From assembly GCA_024663395.1 (NCBI GenBank), contig JANFAH010000017.1, positions 434,001 through 498,000 of the forward strand: 64,000 nt of DNA, in the 5' to 3' direction. Positions 54,551-64,000 of the stretch are shown here, in pieces (position 1 is the stretch's first letter; each line of letters begins with the position of its first letter). A model generated the notes under the pieces. It was given only the letters and a program-made list of their open reading frames with translations. It was not told the DNA's origin and searched no databases. The position numbers and the translations under genes were made by a program. This DNA is from Pisolithus tinctorius. Its lineage: Eukaryota; Basidiomycota; Agaricomycetes; Boletales; Pisolithaceae.

Positions 54551-55984
54551 ATGATGGATAGTGAACCCCTGGAACCCCTCCTACCGATTATTGCAGCACT
54601 AGTGACACTTGTCAGTGAGTCTTGCCTCGAGCTAGTGACTGAAGATATGCCCTCCAATAAGGATCGAGCCAACTGGACTGAGGAAGAGAAAGAGGCCCTT
54701 GTCACTTTCCTTGTCGACGAGAAAATTGCTGGCAAGATGGGTGATGGGTCGTTCAAGTCTACCACTTGGAGTGCGGCCACTGCCCACATAAACAAGAAAT
54801 TCCTGAAACAAAAAGGTGTGATGAAGACCTCTGATATGTGCAGAGGGAAGCTCAGTAATGTGAGTATCCTGTTCCCTCCCCAGCACCTGTGTAGCCTCAT
54901 TGATCATTATTGGTACAGCTCAAATCCATGCTGAGGGATATCAACTTATGGCAAGGTCATTCTGGAAAGCATTGGGATAATGAAAATGGGGTGAATATTA
55001 TCTCTGAGAGTGAGGAAAGTGACTTCAAGGAGTGGTTAGTGGTACGTGTCCATCATCTTGGGTCCATCACTTGACATCGATAACATCCATTGACAGGGCT
55101 GACCTGGGAATGCTATGCACCAGTTTAAAAACATTGGTTGGCCCCTGCTTATGGCAATGGAGTCGCTGTTTCCAAATGACCAAGCCCATGGTATGTGTGC
55201 CTACCATCCTATGACTTCTGTGGCATTCGTATCCAGCACCAGTGGTCCTGGCCTCTCCGTAAACCTGTCTAGCCATACCTCCAGCAATCCGGTGATGACC
55301 CCATCCACATCCTCCACCACTTTACAGTTCATTACTCCTCAGGTTGGAAGCTCCACCAGCATCATTGAAGATGATGTGATCAATCAAATGTCCATTGACA
55401 AGGTAGCTCCTGCTAACAGAATGAACGTGCAGTCCCAGCTATTTTCAACACAATTTAATCCACCCATGCCAACTCTCACTTCCCCTATGACGTTACTTAG
55501 CTCATATCCCCCCTCAACTACCAGCTCTATGCCATCAAGTAGGAAGCGTACACATGCGGACGCCAACCCTGCTTCACCCTCTGCTGAAATTCCATCGGCA
55601 CAAGCTGCGCTCCAGTTGCTCTCTATCAAGGACAATGCAGAATGCTCTTCAAAGAAGTCAAAGAAGAGCAAAGAAACATCCACACCCACTTTACTCATTG
55701 GTGTACAGGGTTCCCTTTCATACCTTGGGTCTGTTATCAGTTCGTCATCTGCAGTTGCCGCACAGCAAAGGCATACTGAGTGTATGCATGCTGCTGTGGA
55801 GATGCTTGCATGGCAAGATGACGACCTTCCCCTGTTAGCTAAGATGGCCCTGATGGAAGCATTCCATATGGATGGGGGGGTGATTGATTTATACCTCATG
55901 TTGGATAATAAAACCCTTTGTAGAAACTGGATTCAGACTTGTCTTTGTAACCAGAAACTCATTCCAGATGACCTTGTGTTGTAG
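54551..55984 (+). pseudogene. Myb/SANT-like protein of Harbinger-B
   Basis: Exon 1 (54551-54859) has the Myb/SANT-like start NWTEEEKEALVTFLVDEK, then STTWSAATAHINKKF and CRGKLSN. Exon 2 from 54919 reads LRDINLWQGHSGKHWDNENG. After a further intron a TGA appears just before the likely continuation NAMHQFKNIGWPLLMAM. The long last exon is Ser/Thr/Pro-rich with a basic patch (SSRKRTHAD, SSKKSKKSKE). It ends in a helical segment with LYLMLDNKTLCRNWIQT. The layout matches the Harbinger-A partner protein. Confidence 0.65.
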
Positions 55985-56107
55985 TACCTCCATCATATTT
56001 GTATCCCTGCTTGCAATTTATCTGACCCACTGTTTTGTTATGCAAAGAATGATCCAGAGATATTCATTTAGAAAGTGAGAAAAGTGTACATAAAACAATC
56101 TCTACAA

Positions 56108-57383
56108 TCAAGTTTGCCCTCGCTTCTGCAGATACTCCTGGTAGTCATGCCACATTGCCTCAGCAATAGAATTGCACAATGCCCTGGCTGATAATTCTTG
56201 AGGGTCATCGTCTCCCTTGTCATCCCCTGATAGTGCACTTTCTTCTTGCTCAATGTCGCCAACTTCCCCAGTACCCCCATCACCTCCGCTATCCCCCTCC
56301 AGCATTTCTCCATCAGCATCTGGATCCTGTTCATGTGACATAATTAAATTGTGGATAATGCATAGGGCGACAGGAATGAACACCTGGATCTCAATAGGAT
56401 ATTCTGGAGGGAGAAGAAGAATTTGGAAATGATGCTTGATGACACCAAAGATTTGTTCAACAACATTCCATGCAGACAAGTGATGCAAATTGAAAAGCTC
56501 TTCTTTGTTTGCAGGCCTGTAAAACGGGAAGTAAATGGATATCAATCATGCAGTAAATGCATACCTTAATGATGCTTGTTGCCACTCTGCCAGGTGATAG
56601 AGTGTGTGGTGGTAAGGTATGAGGACTCCTTCTGACAATGGGAAACCAGCGTCGCCAAGGAGATACTTTCCTTGGGGAATATTGAGGCTTGATGTGCATG
56701 CTTCCTGGAAAATTTGTGCATCTGTAGCTGAACCCTCCCAGCCAGTAAATACATAAGTGAAATTCATGCCAAAGTCACAGGCGAACATGCAATTCTGGGA
56801 CATGGTGCCCTTTCGGTTGCAGTATGCAGTGCAGTCATGAAGTGGCAGGGAAGTGGGAATATGACTGCCATTGATGGCACTGATCACATCCTTGAAGTAT
56901 GGCCAGAACCTATGACTCTGCATGATTTTTGGGTGGACAGTAGTAGTTGAAGAAGCAAATGGGAGTGATACGTGCTTCGAATAGAAGGGTTCAGAAGCAA
57001 AGATTGTAACCATTTTGTGGAAGTATCTAAGTACAGATGCTGTTAGAAATGGGCGCGGAAAAGCAAATCAAAACATACCTCAAGATTGCATCATTGGATC
57101 TCTGAAAACGTTCTCCAACATGTCTGATTGGTAGGCCAGTGACACATGTATACAAAAAAATTGCGAGCTGTTCTTCAAGAGAGGTGTGCTTTGAGGCTTG
57201 GTAGCCATGGTTGCAGAGTTTGAGAGTAATTTCTTTGAACGTGTGTATGCTCATACCTAACTCACAATGTATACGGTCTGGGTGACCAAGGATCAGTTCA
57301 ACCAACCAAGCCTCTCCAGAAAGTGCAGATGTGTGGTATGGCCATATATTCTTAGGGATCTCTCCAGAGAGGAGATCAACCAT
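56108..57383 (-). pseudogene. Harbinger-type DDE transposase of Harbinger-B, catalytic Asp lost
   Basis: Exons 57383-57079, 57026-56565 and 56516-56108, with the same intron positions as Harbinger-A. The frame is open throughout. The first catalytic Asp is Asn (SAINGSHIP where Harbinger-A has GAVDGTHI). The second Asp (LLGDAGFP) and the Glu (NVVEQIFGVIKHH) remain. The usual RR after VIK is HH, as expected for CpG decay of Arg codons. The protein could fold but should not cut DNA. Confidence 0.82.
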
Positions 57384-57965
57384 TAGTTTGGTAAGAATCT
57401 GGACAATGACAAGGACCTTCTCTCGTATGAGCTCTCACGATTGATGTGCTTCTTCATTGTCCATGGCTGCGTGCCAAGCATTGATCAGTGATATGAGCAC
57501 AATATGAGCATCACAGCTGGCAGTCAACTTTCAATTTCTGACCATTCTTACTAATCACCCAATATATCTCTGTAGAATTGTCAAAGAGTGTAGCGAGACT
57601 ACACGAACATACCGTACAGACTCTAGAGGTGTCTAGGTGACGTGCACCATAATTGTTTTGTATCCTCCTCCAAGGCGGGGGTTTGTTTCGATGTTTGTGA
57701 GTATCATTGAAGTACATCTGCTCCAGAAGCTTGGCCCACCCCCCCGCAAGTCTCTGTGAATTTGTTCCGATGAAGAAGTGGAGAGAGCCTCCGAGCAATG
57801 AACTGAGCTCTGGGGAAGCTAATAGCTATGGGCTTAACTTTGTAGCTGCACATGTGCGCGTCCAAATCTTCGTCTGTCTGACTAAGCACTACATGACTGT
57901 TCACTACCTCCTGTCCCTGGGGTTCCCTACTACCAAGTATGAAGTAAACACTTACTGCCAGTTGT

Positions 57966-58388
57966 ACGGTACCATACCATACACCAGCTCTCTCGCTGTG
58001 GTCAGTTCACTCGATGGGCTTCCATGAGGTTCTGATCTTCTCGCCTTTTGATGCCTGTGATCCATACATTACGGCTCTGGACAAGAGCTATATCTATTTC
58101 AAAGAGACTCCAATTTGGTGGCGTTGTGTTGTGCACTTCTTCCTGGAAACCTGAACTTATCTGAGTATGTCGTTATATGGTCTGCTGCAGGACATGAAGC
58201 TTCGGAGCTCAAATTCTCACGGCTCGGGATGGATGCGGCCGAAATGGGCTACGTACGACTTGCCAAATCTAACAGCACCCTTGTTCTATGTCAAAGTGCG
58301 AACAAGATGTAGATTACAGAAGGGGCATCCTTTTTCCACTTCCCTTACGACTAAACGCCGATCATCATCACTGATACCACATCAATAG
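57966..58388 (+). pseudogene. Unidentified coding remnant, about 140 codons with one TGA
   Basis: A frame from about 57966 (ATG at 58014, MGFHEVLIFSPFDACDPY) continues through ALDKSYIYFKETPIWWR and VVHFFLET to a TGA at 58152-58154. It then continues in the same frame with TYLSMSLYGLLQDMKLR, RPKWATYDLPNL and APLFYVKVRT to 58388. The composition looks like a real protein and the single stop fits a lost CGA. I do not recognise the family. It may share a gene with 58509-58742. Confidence 0.35.
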
Positions 58389-58508
58389 CGCTGACTTTGT
58401 TTCTTCAATTTGAGCATCGGGAATCGAGATTGATCACTATGCGATCAATGTTCTGTTTTTGATTTGACAGCCGCGGAATGTATATACTCACAGCAGATGT
58501 TGATCTCC

Positions 58509-58742
58509 TAACAACTGTGCAGAACAATCCTTGCAACACTGGGTACAAATGGATATTTTTCCGGCTTCCCTGCTAATGGCATGCCGTCAAAAGTAACAGG
58601 GCGTCTTGCTCTCTACAGCACCCTGTCTCCACTGCTTGCGCCCAAATCACCGGTTCAGCATCGTGCAGAGGTATACGTAGGACTTGTTTGGCACGAATCT
58701 TGGTCGACGTATTGCATACCCGGAGACGAAATTCGATATTGA
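58509..58742 (+). CDS. Unidentified coding-like segment
   Basis: Open frame with non-repetitive protein-like composition (TILATLGTNGYFSGFPANGM, GRLALYSTLSPLLAPK, VYVGLVWHESWSTYC) ending in TGA at 58740-58742. It is in the same frame as the 57966-58388 remnant, with about 120 bp between them. Whether these are exons of one gene cannot be told by eye. No family is recognised. Confidence 0.25.
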
Positions 58743-59863
58743 TATGGTCACTGATTTCTTCACACTTTCATTTGCCCTGATCGTACTAAGTCAGTTTGCT
58801 GCGCAAGGTAGTTCCATCAACTAAAGGGTAGCGCACGTCTGACATCCGAGGGAGGAAGTGACGGTTTCTGCACAGCAGAATTCGAAGCAGTACACGCATA
58901 CAAGTAACGTTTACGCTACGAAAACAGAGGCATACGTGGGATTATAGTGCGAAAGCGGAGGAGAGTGTTATGTGGCAATGGGAGGCAGTGACGACAGTAA
59001 CTGGCAATGACCTTCCGTCGCATGGAGATCTCTGCTTACATCACCTTTAGCAAACGTGTGGTAAAAGAGGTTGTTCGCAGAGTCGATGTTGAGAGTGACT
59101 TTGAAGGTCAGGGATTAAGGTGCGCGGGACATGGATTGCCATGAACCTTGCGAGTGGCTTTCTAGGGTATGCAGCGCGAATAGAACTGACACACTTGTCT
59201 TTGGTCACTACGGACCACTTGTTTGCCTCACTCTGACCTCGTGCAGAGTTGCTTTGCAACTTCTGAGGGCGCCTCTAATCCACATGCGGTCCGAAAGCTA
59301 TGTCATCTCTTGCAATTCTACATTCATTTGACCTTCCATCCAAGATAGGCAACGCTGCAGCCACGCGGACCCCACCTTGATGAAGGAAGACTCATTAGAA
59401 GCCCATGGAGTCGTACATTAATCCAAGATGGATTTCTGTGTGCACGAAGGAGGAAAGGATTAAGGTTATGATCAACATGGAGCCACCTTTTCTATAGGTT
59501 CGGCAGCGGAATCAATGTATGCATATGCAGCTGGTATCAACTGGCGGTAGGGCTTAAGCCCCGTTAGGCTCCGAATCGGGGTGATCGAACGAGCTGCAGA
59601 CGAGGGGTTCATGTGGAGAGATGGTAGCTTTGTGGGCGAGTGGGCGCTGCTTCAGAAGCCACTTCCTTCCGCGAATGGTTGCGGCAGATTCACTGGCTGA
59701 TTATATTGCTGCAGGGACATCACCTAATCATTGGAAGGCTTCTGTGGCGTTGCCCATAAACCTCGTACTGCTGAAGTCTTCGCCCCCCCATTCCTTTCTA
59801 ACTTCACCCGTGTGCTCCTTTTCCCCCAGAGCTTTCTCTGTCCTCGCAATCCATTCTGTGGAT
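58743..59863. other. Interval without a supported gene
   Basis: Only short overlapping frames on both strands. The last 100 bp before 59864 match the upstream region of the other zinc-finger-like family copies, so the family repeat starts at about 59760. Confidence 0.35.
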
Positions 59864-61072
59864 ATGCAACAGCTCTCATCCTACGTGACACCAATTCCAA
59901 GCATGCATATCATGTTGGATTGCTCGCCACCATCATTCTCCCAGGATGTGGCGTACAATCCCAGCCACTTACTGTACGGTGGAGGAGACAGGTACCTCCC
60001 TGATGGTGATGATGCACCACACCAGCACGGGACCATCCCACCGTTGACGCGAGTGGCATTTCACATTGGGTACCAATTCTTGACATACCCTGTATTCAGA
60101 TATGGTCATTCCATGATCTTAGCTGAGGTTTACCATCCTACCATCTTCTCCACCTTAAAGGGACTTCCAAGAGATTGCTGGCATGATCAACATTTTCCGA
60201 GCCATTTGACACGAACTTCAGCCATCGTGCCCGCCTTAGGCATACATGGAACTCGAGATGTAAATCGTGATTCCACTGAGTTCCCTGTCATGACTCTTAT
60301 CGCACTTCCAGCATGCTCCGGACACACTGTGCCAAGCTGACGATGCTGCCGATGTTGAGGTGTCCATGGTGGGTTCAGCTTTGGCCAATGCCCCCTAAGG
60401 CTGCTAACATATTATGGTGCCCCTATGCACAACAGCCTCCCTACGCATGTCCCCTCCCAGATGTCTGAGCGAATACCCTTGACTTGATGAACGGAGTCTG
60501 GCATTGGGGTGCTCAAAATGTAGGGGTACATAATCCTTTTCCTGTTACTTCATCGACCAGTCGCGCCAAGGAATGTGGAGGGTCATTGATGGTAGGCTTG
60601 ACTTCAGTGGGTGCCGTCTTGGGTTACTACTTAGTTAATTATTAAGGTTCAGCACCCCCAGCTACCACTACATGATGCCCGCTCCCTTTGCACTGACGAT
60701 GCTGTACAAATGGGTGAGTCGATGTGGAATACAGTTGATTGAGGGAAGTTTTTTAATCTCGGAACTCTCGGAGGACCCCATGGTTATCAGGATGTGCAAA
60801 CCTTCCTCGGTTCGAATGAATCGTTATCCCCATTTTCCAATTGGGCTCTGCCATCCTCTCAGGGACTGCTCACCGGGGCCGTTCTGGGGCCCACATGCAC
60901 CTCAATTGTACCAGACATTGCTAATGAAACCACGACAAACGTGGGGATGATACCCCTCCCACTCCATCGCACTGCGCTCCAGCCTGGAGGGGGAAACAAT
61001 TGTGAAAGGAAGGACGGAAATTGTCATGCTTCTGGCACGATGGCACTATTGTCATATTCAAACAAGTTGTGA
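59864..61072 (+). pseudogene. Zinc-finger-like family member Y
   Basis: Exon 1 (59864-60048) begins MQQLSSYVTPIPSMH and lacks 15 nt relative to the other copies. Its donor is GC instead of GT. Later exons follow the 52-54 kb gene: HDQHFPSHLTRTSAIVPA with GIHGTRD, then HAPDTLCQADDAADVEVSM, then PPYACPLPDV followed by TGA. Further on are TSRAKECGGSLM and VQHPQLPLHDARSLCTDDAVQ before another stop. The end carries VGMIPLPLHRTALQPGGGNN. It has a single exon pair where the 52-54 kb gene has two. Orientation is opposite to the other members. Confidence 0.65.
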
Positions 61073-61087
61073 CATCAGGAAGTAAGA

Positions 61088-61348
61088 ATGCTGTCCACGT
61101 TTATCTTCCATGCAGCCAGCTTAATGCTTGTTGCTGTATTCCAGCAACTGTGCGGATCGGGCACACCAACTATGTCTGTGCTGTCAATGTACCATGTAGA
61201 TCCCTCAAGAACCGCCACCTTCTTCGGCCACCAGGATGGTGTGCAAAGAGCACCAAACTACTATGATATATCCCAGTCCTGTTATCCAAATGCGGAAGCT
61301 GTCATTGTAAGTTTGATACTACAAGGGCAGCCACTTCCTCATGACTGA
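61088..61348 (+). CDS. Small ORF with signal-peptide-like start
   Basis: 86 codons beginning MLSTFIFHAASLMLVAVFQQ, a short polar end plus hydrophobic stretch that could be a signal peptide. A GTAAGT at about 61309, after AEAVI, could be a donor, in which case the coding part ends there. It lies directly after family member Y and could also be part of it. No homology is recognised. Confidence 0.22.
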   Translation: MLSTFIFHAASLMLVAVFQQLCGSGTPTMSVLSMYHVDPSRTATFFGHQDGVQRAPNYYDISQSCYPNAEAVIVSLILQGQPLPHD

Positions 61349-61349
61349 A

Positions 61350-61646
61350 GATTGTAGGATGGCAAACCTCAGTTAAGATCATGGAATGACCGTATCTGAA
61401 TACAGGGAATGTCAAGAATTGGTACCCAATGTGAAATGCCGCTCACGTCAACGGTGGGATGGTCCTGTGCTGGTGTGATGCATCATCGCCATCAGGGAGG
61501 TACCTGCCTCCTCCACCGTACAGTAAGTGGCTGGGATCGTATGCCTTCTGCGAGCGAGCCACATCCCGAGAGGATGGTGGTGGTGAGCGATCCAACATGA
61601 CATGCATGCAGGGAATTGGGGTCATGTAGAATGAATGCTGTTGCAT
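61350..61646 (-). pseudogene. Zinc-finger-like family member Z, truncated after exon 2
   Basis: Exon 1 (61646-61447, 200 nt) begins MQQHSFYMTPIPCMH, contains DRSPPPSSRDV and ends before a GTGAGC donor. The following intron and the start of exon 2 can be read, but similarity ends at about 61350. About 365 bp of upstream sequence (to about 62012) is also shared with member H, so the promoter was copied too. Confidence 0.65.
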
Positions 61647-61736
61647 ATCCACAGAACGGACTGCGAGGATGGAGAAAGCTCCGGGGAAAAAGGAGCACAT
61701 GGGTGAAGTTAGAAAGGAATGGGGGAGGCGAAGCCT

Positions 61737-62264
61737 TCAGCTGTACAAGGGCCATGGTGTGACCCGGACTATTATACTTCTGGGGCAATGAGGGCATGCT
61801 GCCCCTGAAGTACTCGGCACAGAGTAAAGGATGCGACCTAGAAATGAAAGCTCTGTAAAAGGTAGTCTTCCAGATAGGTCAGATCGAACCTTCAAACACA
61901 CCAACCCAGCCACGAGGCTGTATAATTGGACGATCATGTGAATGCACCCATTTATTCGCAAATGTACCACCAGTACCCGCGGGAGTAAGTGTTTTGCTGG
62001 AATCTCCTGTAGGTCTTCTGCATCAGTGGTAGTATTCTTTATAATTTTCCCGAGGTGAAGAGACCATCCACATTTATCTAACAGTGAGGGGCTGGCACAT
62101 TGCAAAGAGGTGGTGTAAGGCCTACTCTGTCCGCTTTCCCAGCAGGTCTTCATCTGGGGGGAAACAGTCGCTGTCTTCCAGATCATAGTGAAGATAACAA
62201 GCAGATGCATCATATCCCTCCACGGGGGTGGGACTAAGGATGAAAACCGAGGCTGAGGGAGCAT
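61737..62264 (-). CDS. 175-codon ORF of uncertain status upstream of member Z
   Basis: A TATA-like TATATAAATG lies on the minus strand near 62330, about 70 bp before the ATG at 62264. The frame includes LLDKCGWSLHLGKIIKN and then runs into sequence shared with the region between the 52-54 kb gene and member H. The first half may be a real 5' exon and the second half read-through into the family repeat. Confidence is low. Confidence 0.25.
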   Translation of the reverse strand: MLPQPRFSSLVPPPWRDMMHLLVIFTMIWKTATVSPQMKTCWESGQSRPYTTSLQCASPSLLDKCGWSLHLGKIIKNTTTDAEDLQEIPAKHLLPRVLVVHLRINGCIHMIVQLYSLVAGLVCLKVRSDLSGRLPFTELSFLGRILYSVPSTSGAACPHCPRSIIVRVTPWPLYS

Positions 62265-62419
62265 AATTTTGAAGGGGTTGGTGAACAGAAAACGAGCCTG
62301 ATGAAGGGACTCCGCTCAGAGGTCTGCATTTATATATGAAGACTATGGATACTTTAGAACATGGACCAAGGAAGGCAGCCAAGGATCTGAGGTGGGAATT
62401 CACTGCTTTCCGCAAACTG

Positions 62420-63130
62420 TGGCATTACAATTTCCTCACCCAAAGCTCCACAATATTGGCATTCACTGTGAACTTCCTGCGCGAGACTTGGCATTTCCAG
62501 GTGGTATTTCCATTGCGACCTTCCCTACCTTACATAAGTAAAATCATGCACTGCAATGGGTGCGACAGCAGAACGAGAGCTACGGGATGAAAACAAGCAG
62601 CCTGATTGCGCCCTACATACTGAAGTGTCTGACTGGAACCAAACAACATGACTGCAATTTACTTATTTGTGAATGTATGATAACCAGTACATACATAGTG
62701 GCAGATTAAGTGCTCAGCATCGTTCATGACCACATCCATAGAATGGAATAGAAATGGGTGTGTAGAAAGAGCGAATGATCACAAAAAAAGTCATAACAAC
62801 AACACAGTTTACGGGACCCCTTCTCGCAGTGTACGAAAATCCTGTATGCAGGTCGAAATAAAGGTCTCACAATATTCTCAAGCACACAGTTAGGTATCTG
62901 TACCTTGTTAGATGTCAGCGATCGCTGGCAGTATTTCACCTTGGGCGACGGAATCTGAGATCCACCTCTCGAAAATGTCTCAAAAATGTGTTTCAAATGC
63001 TTTGTTTTTCCAGAGGGACAGACCCTTCAGTCACATGTAATCCAGAAAGTGGGTCATCTGACATGCACATTTGGTCCTGAAAGTGGGACTAACCGACATC
63101 GGCCTATAGACCCTGATGGTGGATAGGCCA
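62420..63130. other. Interval without a supported gene
   Basis: Short frames only; no terminal repeats, RNA gene or conserved coding seen. Confidence 0.35.
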
Positions 63131-63134
63131 ACAT

Positions 63135-63495
63135 GTTGGAGGGAGGTCGGCCGACCTCACTGGGGGATGGATCCACACCCTAGAAGTGGTGTTGGCTGAC
63201 CTCACTGGGGGATGGATCCACACCCTGGAAGTGGTGTCGGCCGACCTCACTGGGGGATGGACCCACACCCTGGAAGTGGTGTCGGCCGACCTCACTGGGC
63301 GATGGATCCACACCCTGGAAGTGGTGTCGGCCGACCTCACTGGGCGATGGATCCACACCCTGGAAGTGGTGTCGGCCGACCTCACTGGGCGATGGATCCA
63401 CACCCTGGAAGTGGTGTCGGCCTACCTCACTGGGCAATGGACTCACACCCTGGAAGTGGTTCAGCCGATTTCACTGGGGGATGGACACAGACCTC
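63135..63495. repeat. 45-bp tandem repeat, about eight copies
   Basis: The unit GTCGGCCGACCTCACTGGG, then CGATGGATCCACACCCTGG and AAGTGGT, repeats every 45 bp with a few substitutions. A more diverged copy stands at about 63625-63670. Because 45 is a multiple of three and the unit lacks stops, several frames stay open as 15-residue repeats. This is a property of the unit, not evidence of a gene. GGCCGACC is partly palindromic. Confidence 0.9.
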
Positions 63496-64000
63496 ACCAC
63501 CTGGAAGTAGGGTTGGCCAAACCCTGAAAATTCCCTTGGCATAATCAATTGCTTGTCAATTTAGATGTTACCAGAAGTATTGACTCTGATGACACTTCCA
63601 GATGGACATACCCCCTGAGACCAGTGTTGGCCAACCTCACTGGGGGGTGGCCTTACCCCCTGAATCCATGGCCATTCTTCACCTCCAGGTGATGTCAGTG
63701 ATCTCACAGGGTTTGAAACTTGCAATGAGCATGGGTAGCCATATATAGGGATCCTTTTGATTCACACCATCTACAGTTTATTTATAGACCAAGACCCAGA
63801 GCTCTCTTGGTTGGTTGACGAGCTCTAGTTGATTTCTTGCTTGCCTCTTCACCCTCCTTTGCCATCTTCTGATCAACATCCCCACTGCCTCCCCTTTTTC
63901 TTTTCCTCACATCCTTTCTTGTATTCTGGGATTCCTTCATGCCACCCCCCTGGGTGGGACAGGAATCCCCTGCACTGACCCCAGTTGTTTCCTGTGCACC
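63496..64000. other. Right edge, no gene seen
   Basis: A TATATAGG at about 63742 and a pyrimidine-rich stretch (63830-63940) could be promoter and leader of a gene beyond the edge. No coding segment is supported inside the window. Confidence 0.3.

Larger units (their letters stand above)
54430..57640. mobile_element. PIF/Harbinger DNA transposon (Harbinger-B), decayed
   Basis: It carries the same two genes as Harbinger-A in convergent order: Myb/SANT (plus) and transposase (minus). Subterminal inverted repeats are visible: TGTAGCGAGACTATGCGAAC on the minus strand at about 54443-54462, and TGTAGCGAGACTACACGAAC at about 57589-57608, continuing into ACATACCGTAC. I could not fix the outermost ends or the target duplication; the true limits may lie some 50-100 bp further out on each side. 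Confidence 0.7.

Noticed and set aside
63135..63495. Possible CRISPR array
   Set aside because: The repeat units are contiguous with no unique spacers, and the organism is a eukaryote.
63104..63544. Repetitive protein encoded by the 45-bp repeat
   Set aside because: Frames are open on both strands only because the unit length is a multiple of three and the unit lacks stops. There is no start context, no flanking coding and no family.

Overview
The window looks like repeat-rich chromosome from a basidiomycete fungus, most likely an Agaricomycete. The evidence is introns of about 45-65 bp with GT..AG ends, a long TPR-HET protein, two PIF/Harbinger elements each paired with a Myb/SANT gene, a chromodomain Ty3/gypsy element, a Tad-like LINE with RNase H, and remnants of a DUF6830-type gene. 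I cannot name the species. Few host genes appear intact: the TPR-HET gene (4132-7377), a spliced zinc-finger-like gene (52274-54072, minus) and possibly a spliced Zn2Cys6 gene (12698-13812, plus).

Layout. 1-478: possible 3' exon of a gene. 479-3623: Harbinger-A with terminal repeats and a TCA target duplication. 4132-7377: TPR-HET. 7828-10507: near-identical inverted repeat with a 682-bp insertion in one arm. 10700-11741 and 31607-32150: two halves of one minisatellite, split by a nested block. That block (11742-31606) is Gypsy-A (minus strand, CCAT duplication). It holds a chromodomain gypsy (14601-20408, GGAAG), a CACTA-like element carrying mitochondrial HSP70 exons (22862-26186, GCT) and a solo LTR of Gypsy-A's own family (26621-27290, GCAG). 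32853-33740: second Zn2Cys6-type gene, decayed. 34990-38700: truncated Gypsy-C. 38781-40487: DUF6830-like pseudogene split by a solo LTR. 40998-51118: a LINE with 13-bp target duplications, itself holding a two-gene Tc1/mariner-like element (43136-46172) and a solo LTR (46453-46904). The LINE sits inside a decayed copy of a multicopy zinc-finger-like family whose other members lie at 52.3-54.1, 59.9-61.1 and 61.35-61.65 kb. 54.4-57.6 kb: Harbinger-B. 63.13-63.5 kb: 45-bp tandem repeat. The last 500 bp hold nothing I recognise.

Two themes tie the window together. First, target-site duplications and restored reading frames let the nesting order be read directly: removing each insert with one duplication copy rejoins the interrupted gene. 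Second, almost every element shows the same damage. In-frame stops are nearly always TGA where the family has arginine CGA, and Arg becomes Trp, Cys or His, as expected for C-to-T change at CpG. The TPR-HET gene and the 52-54 kb gene have no such stops.
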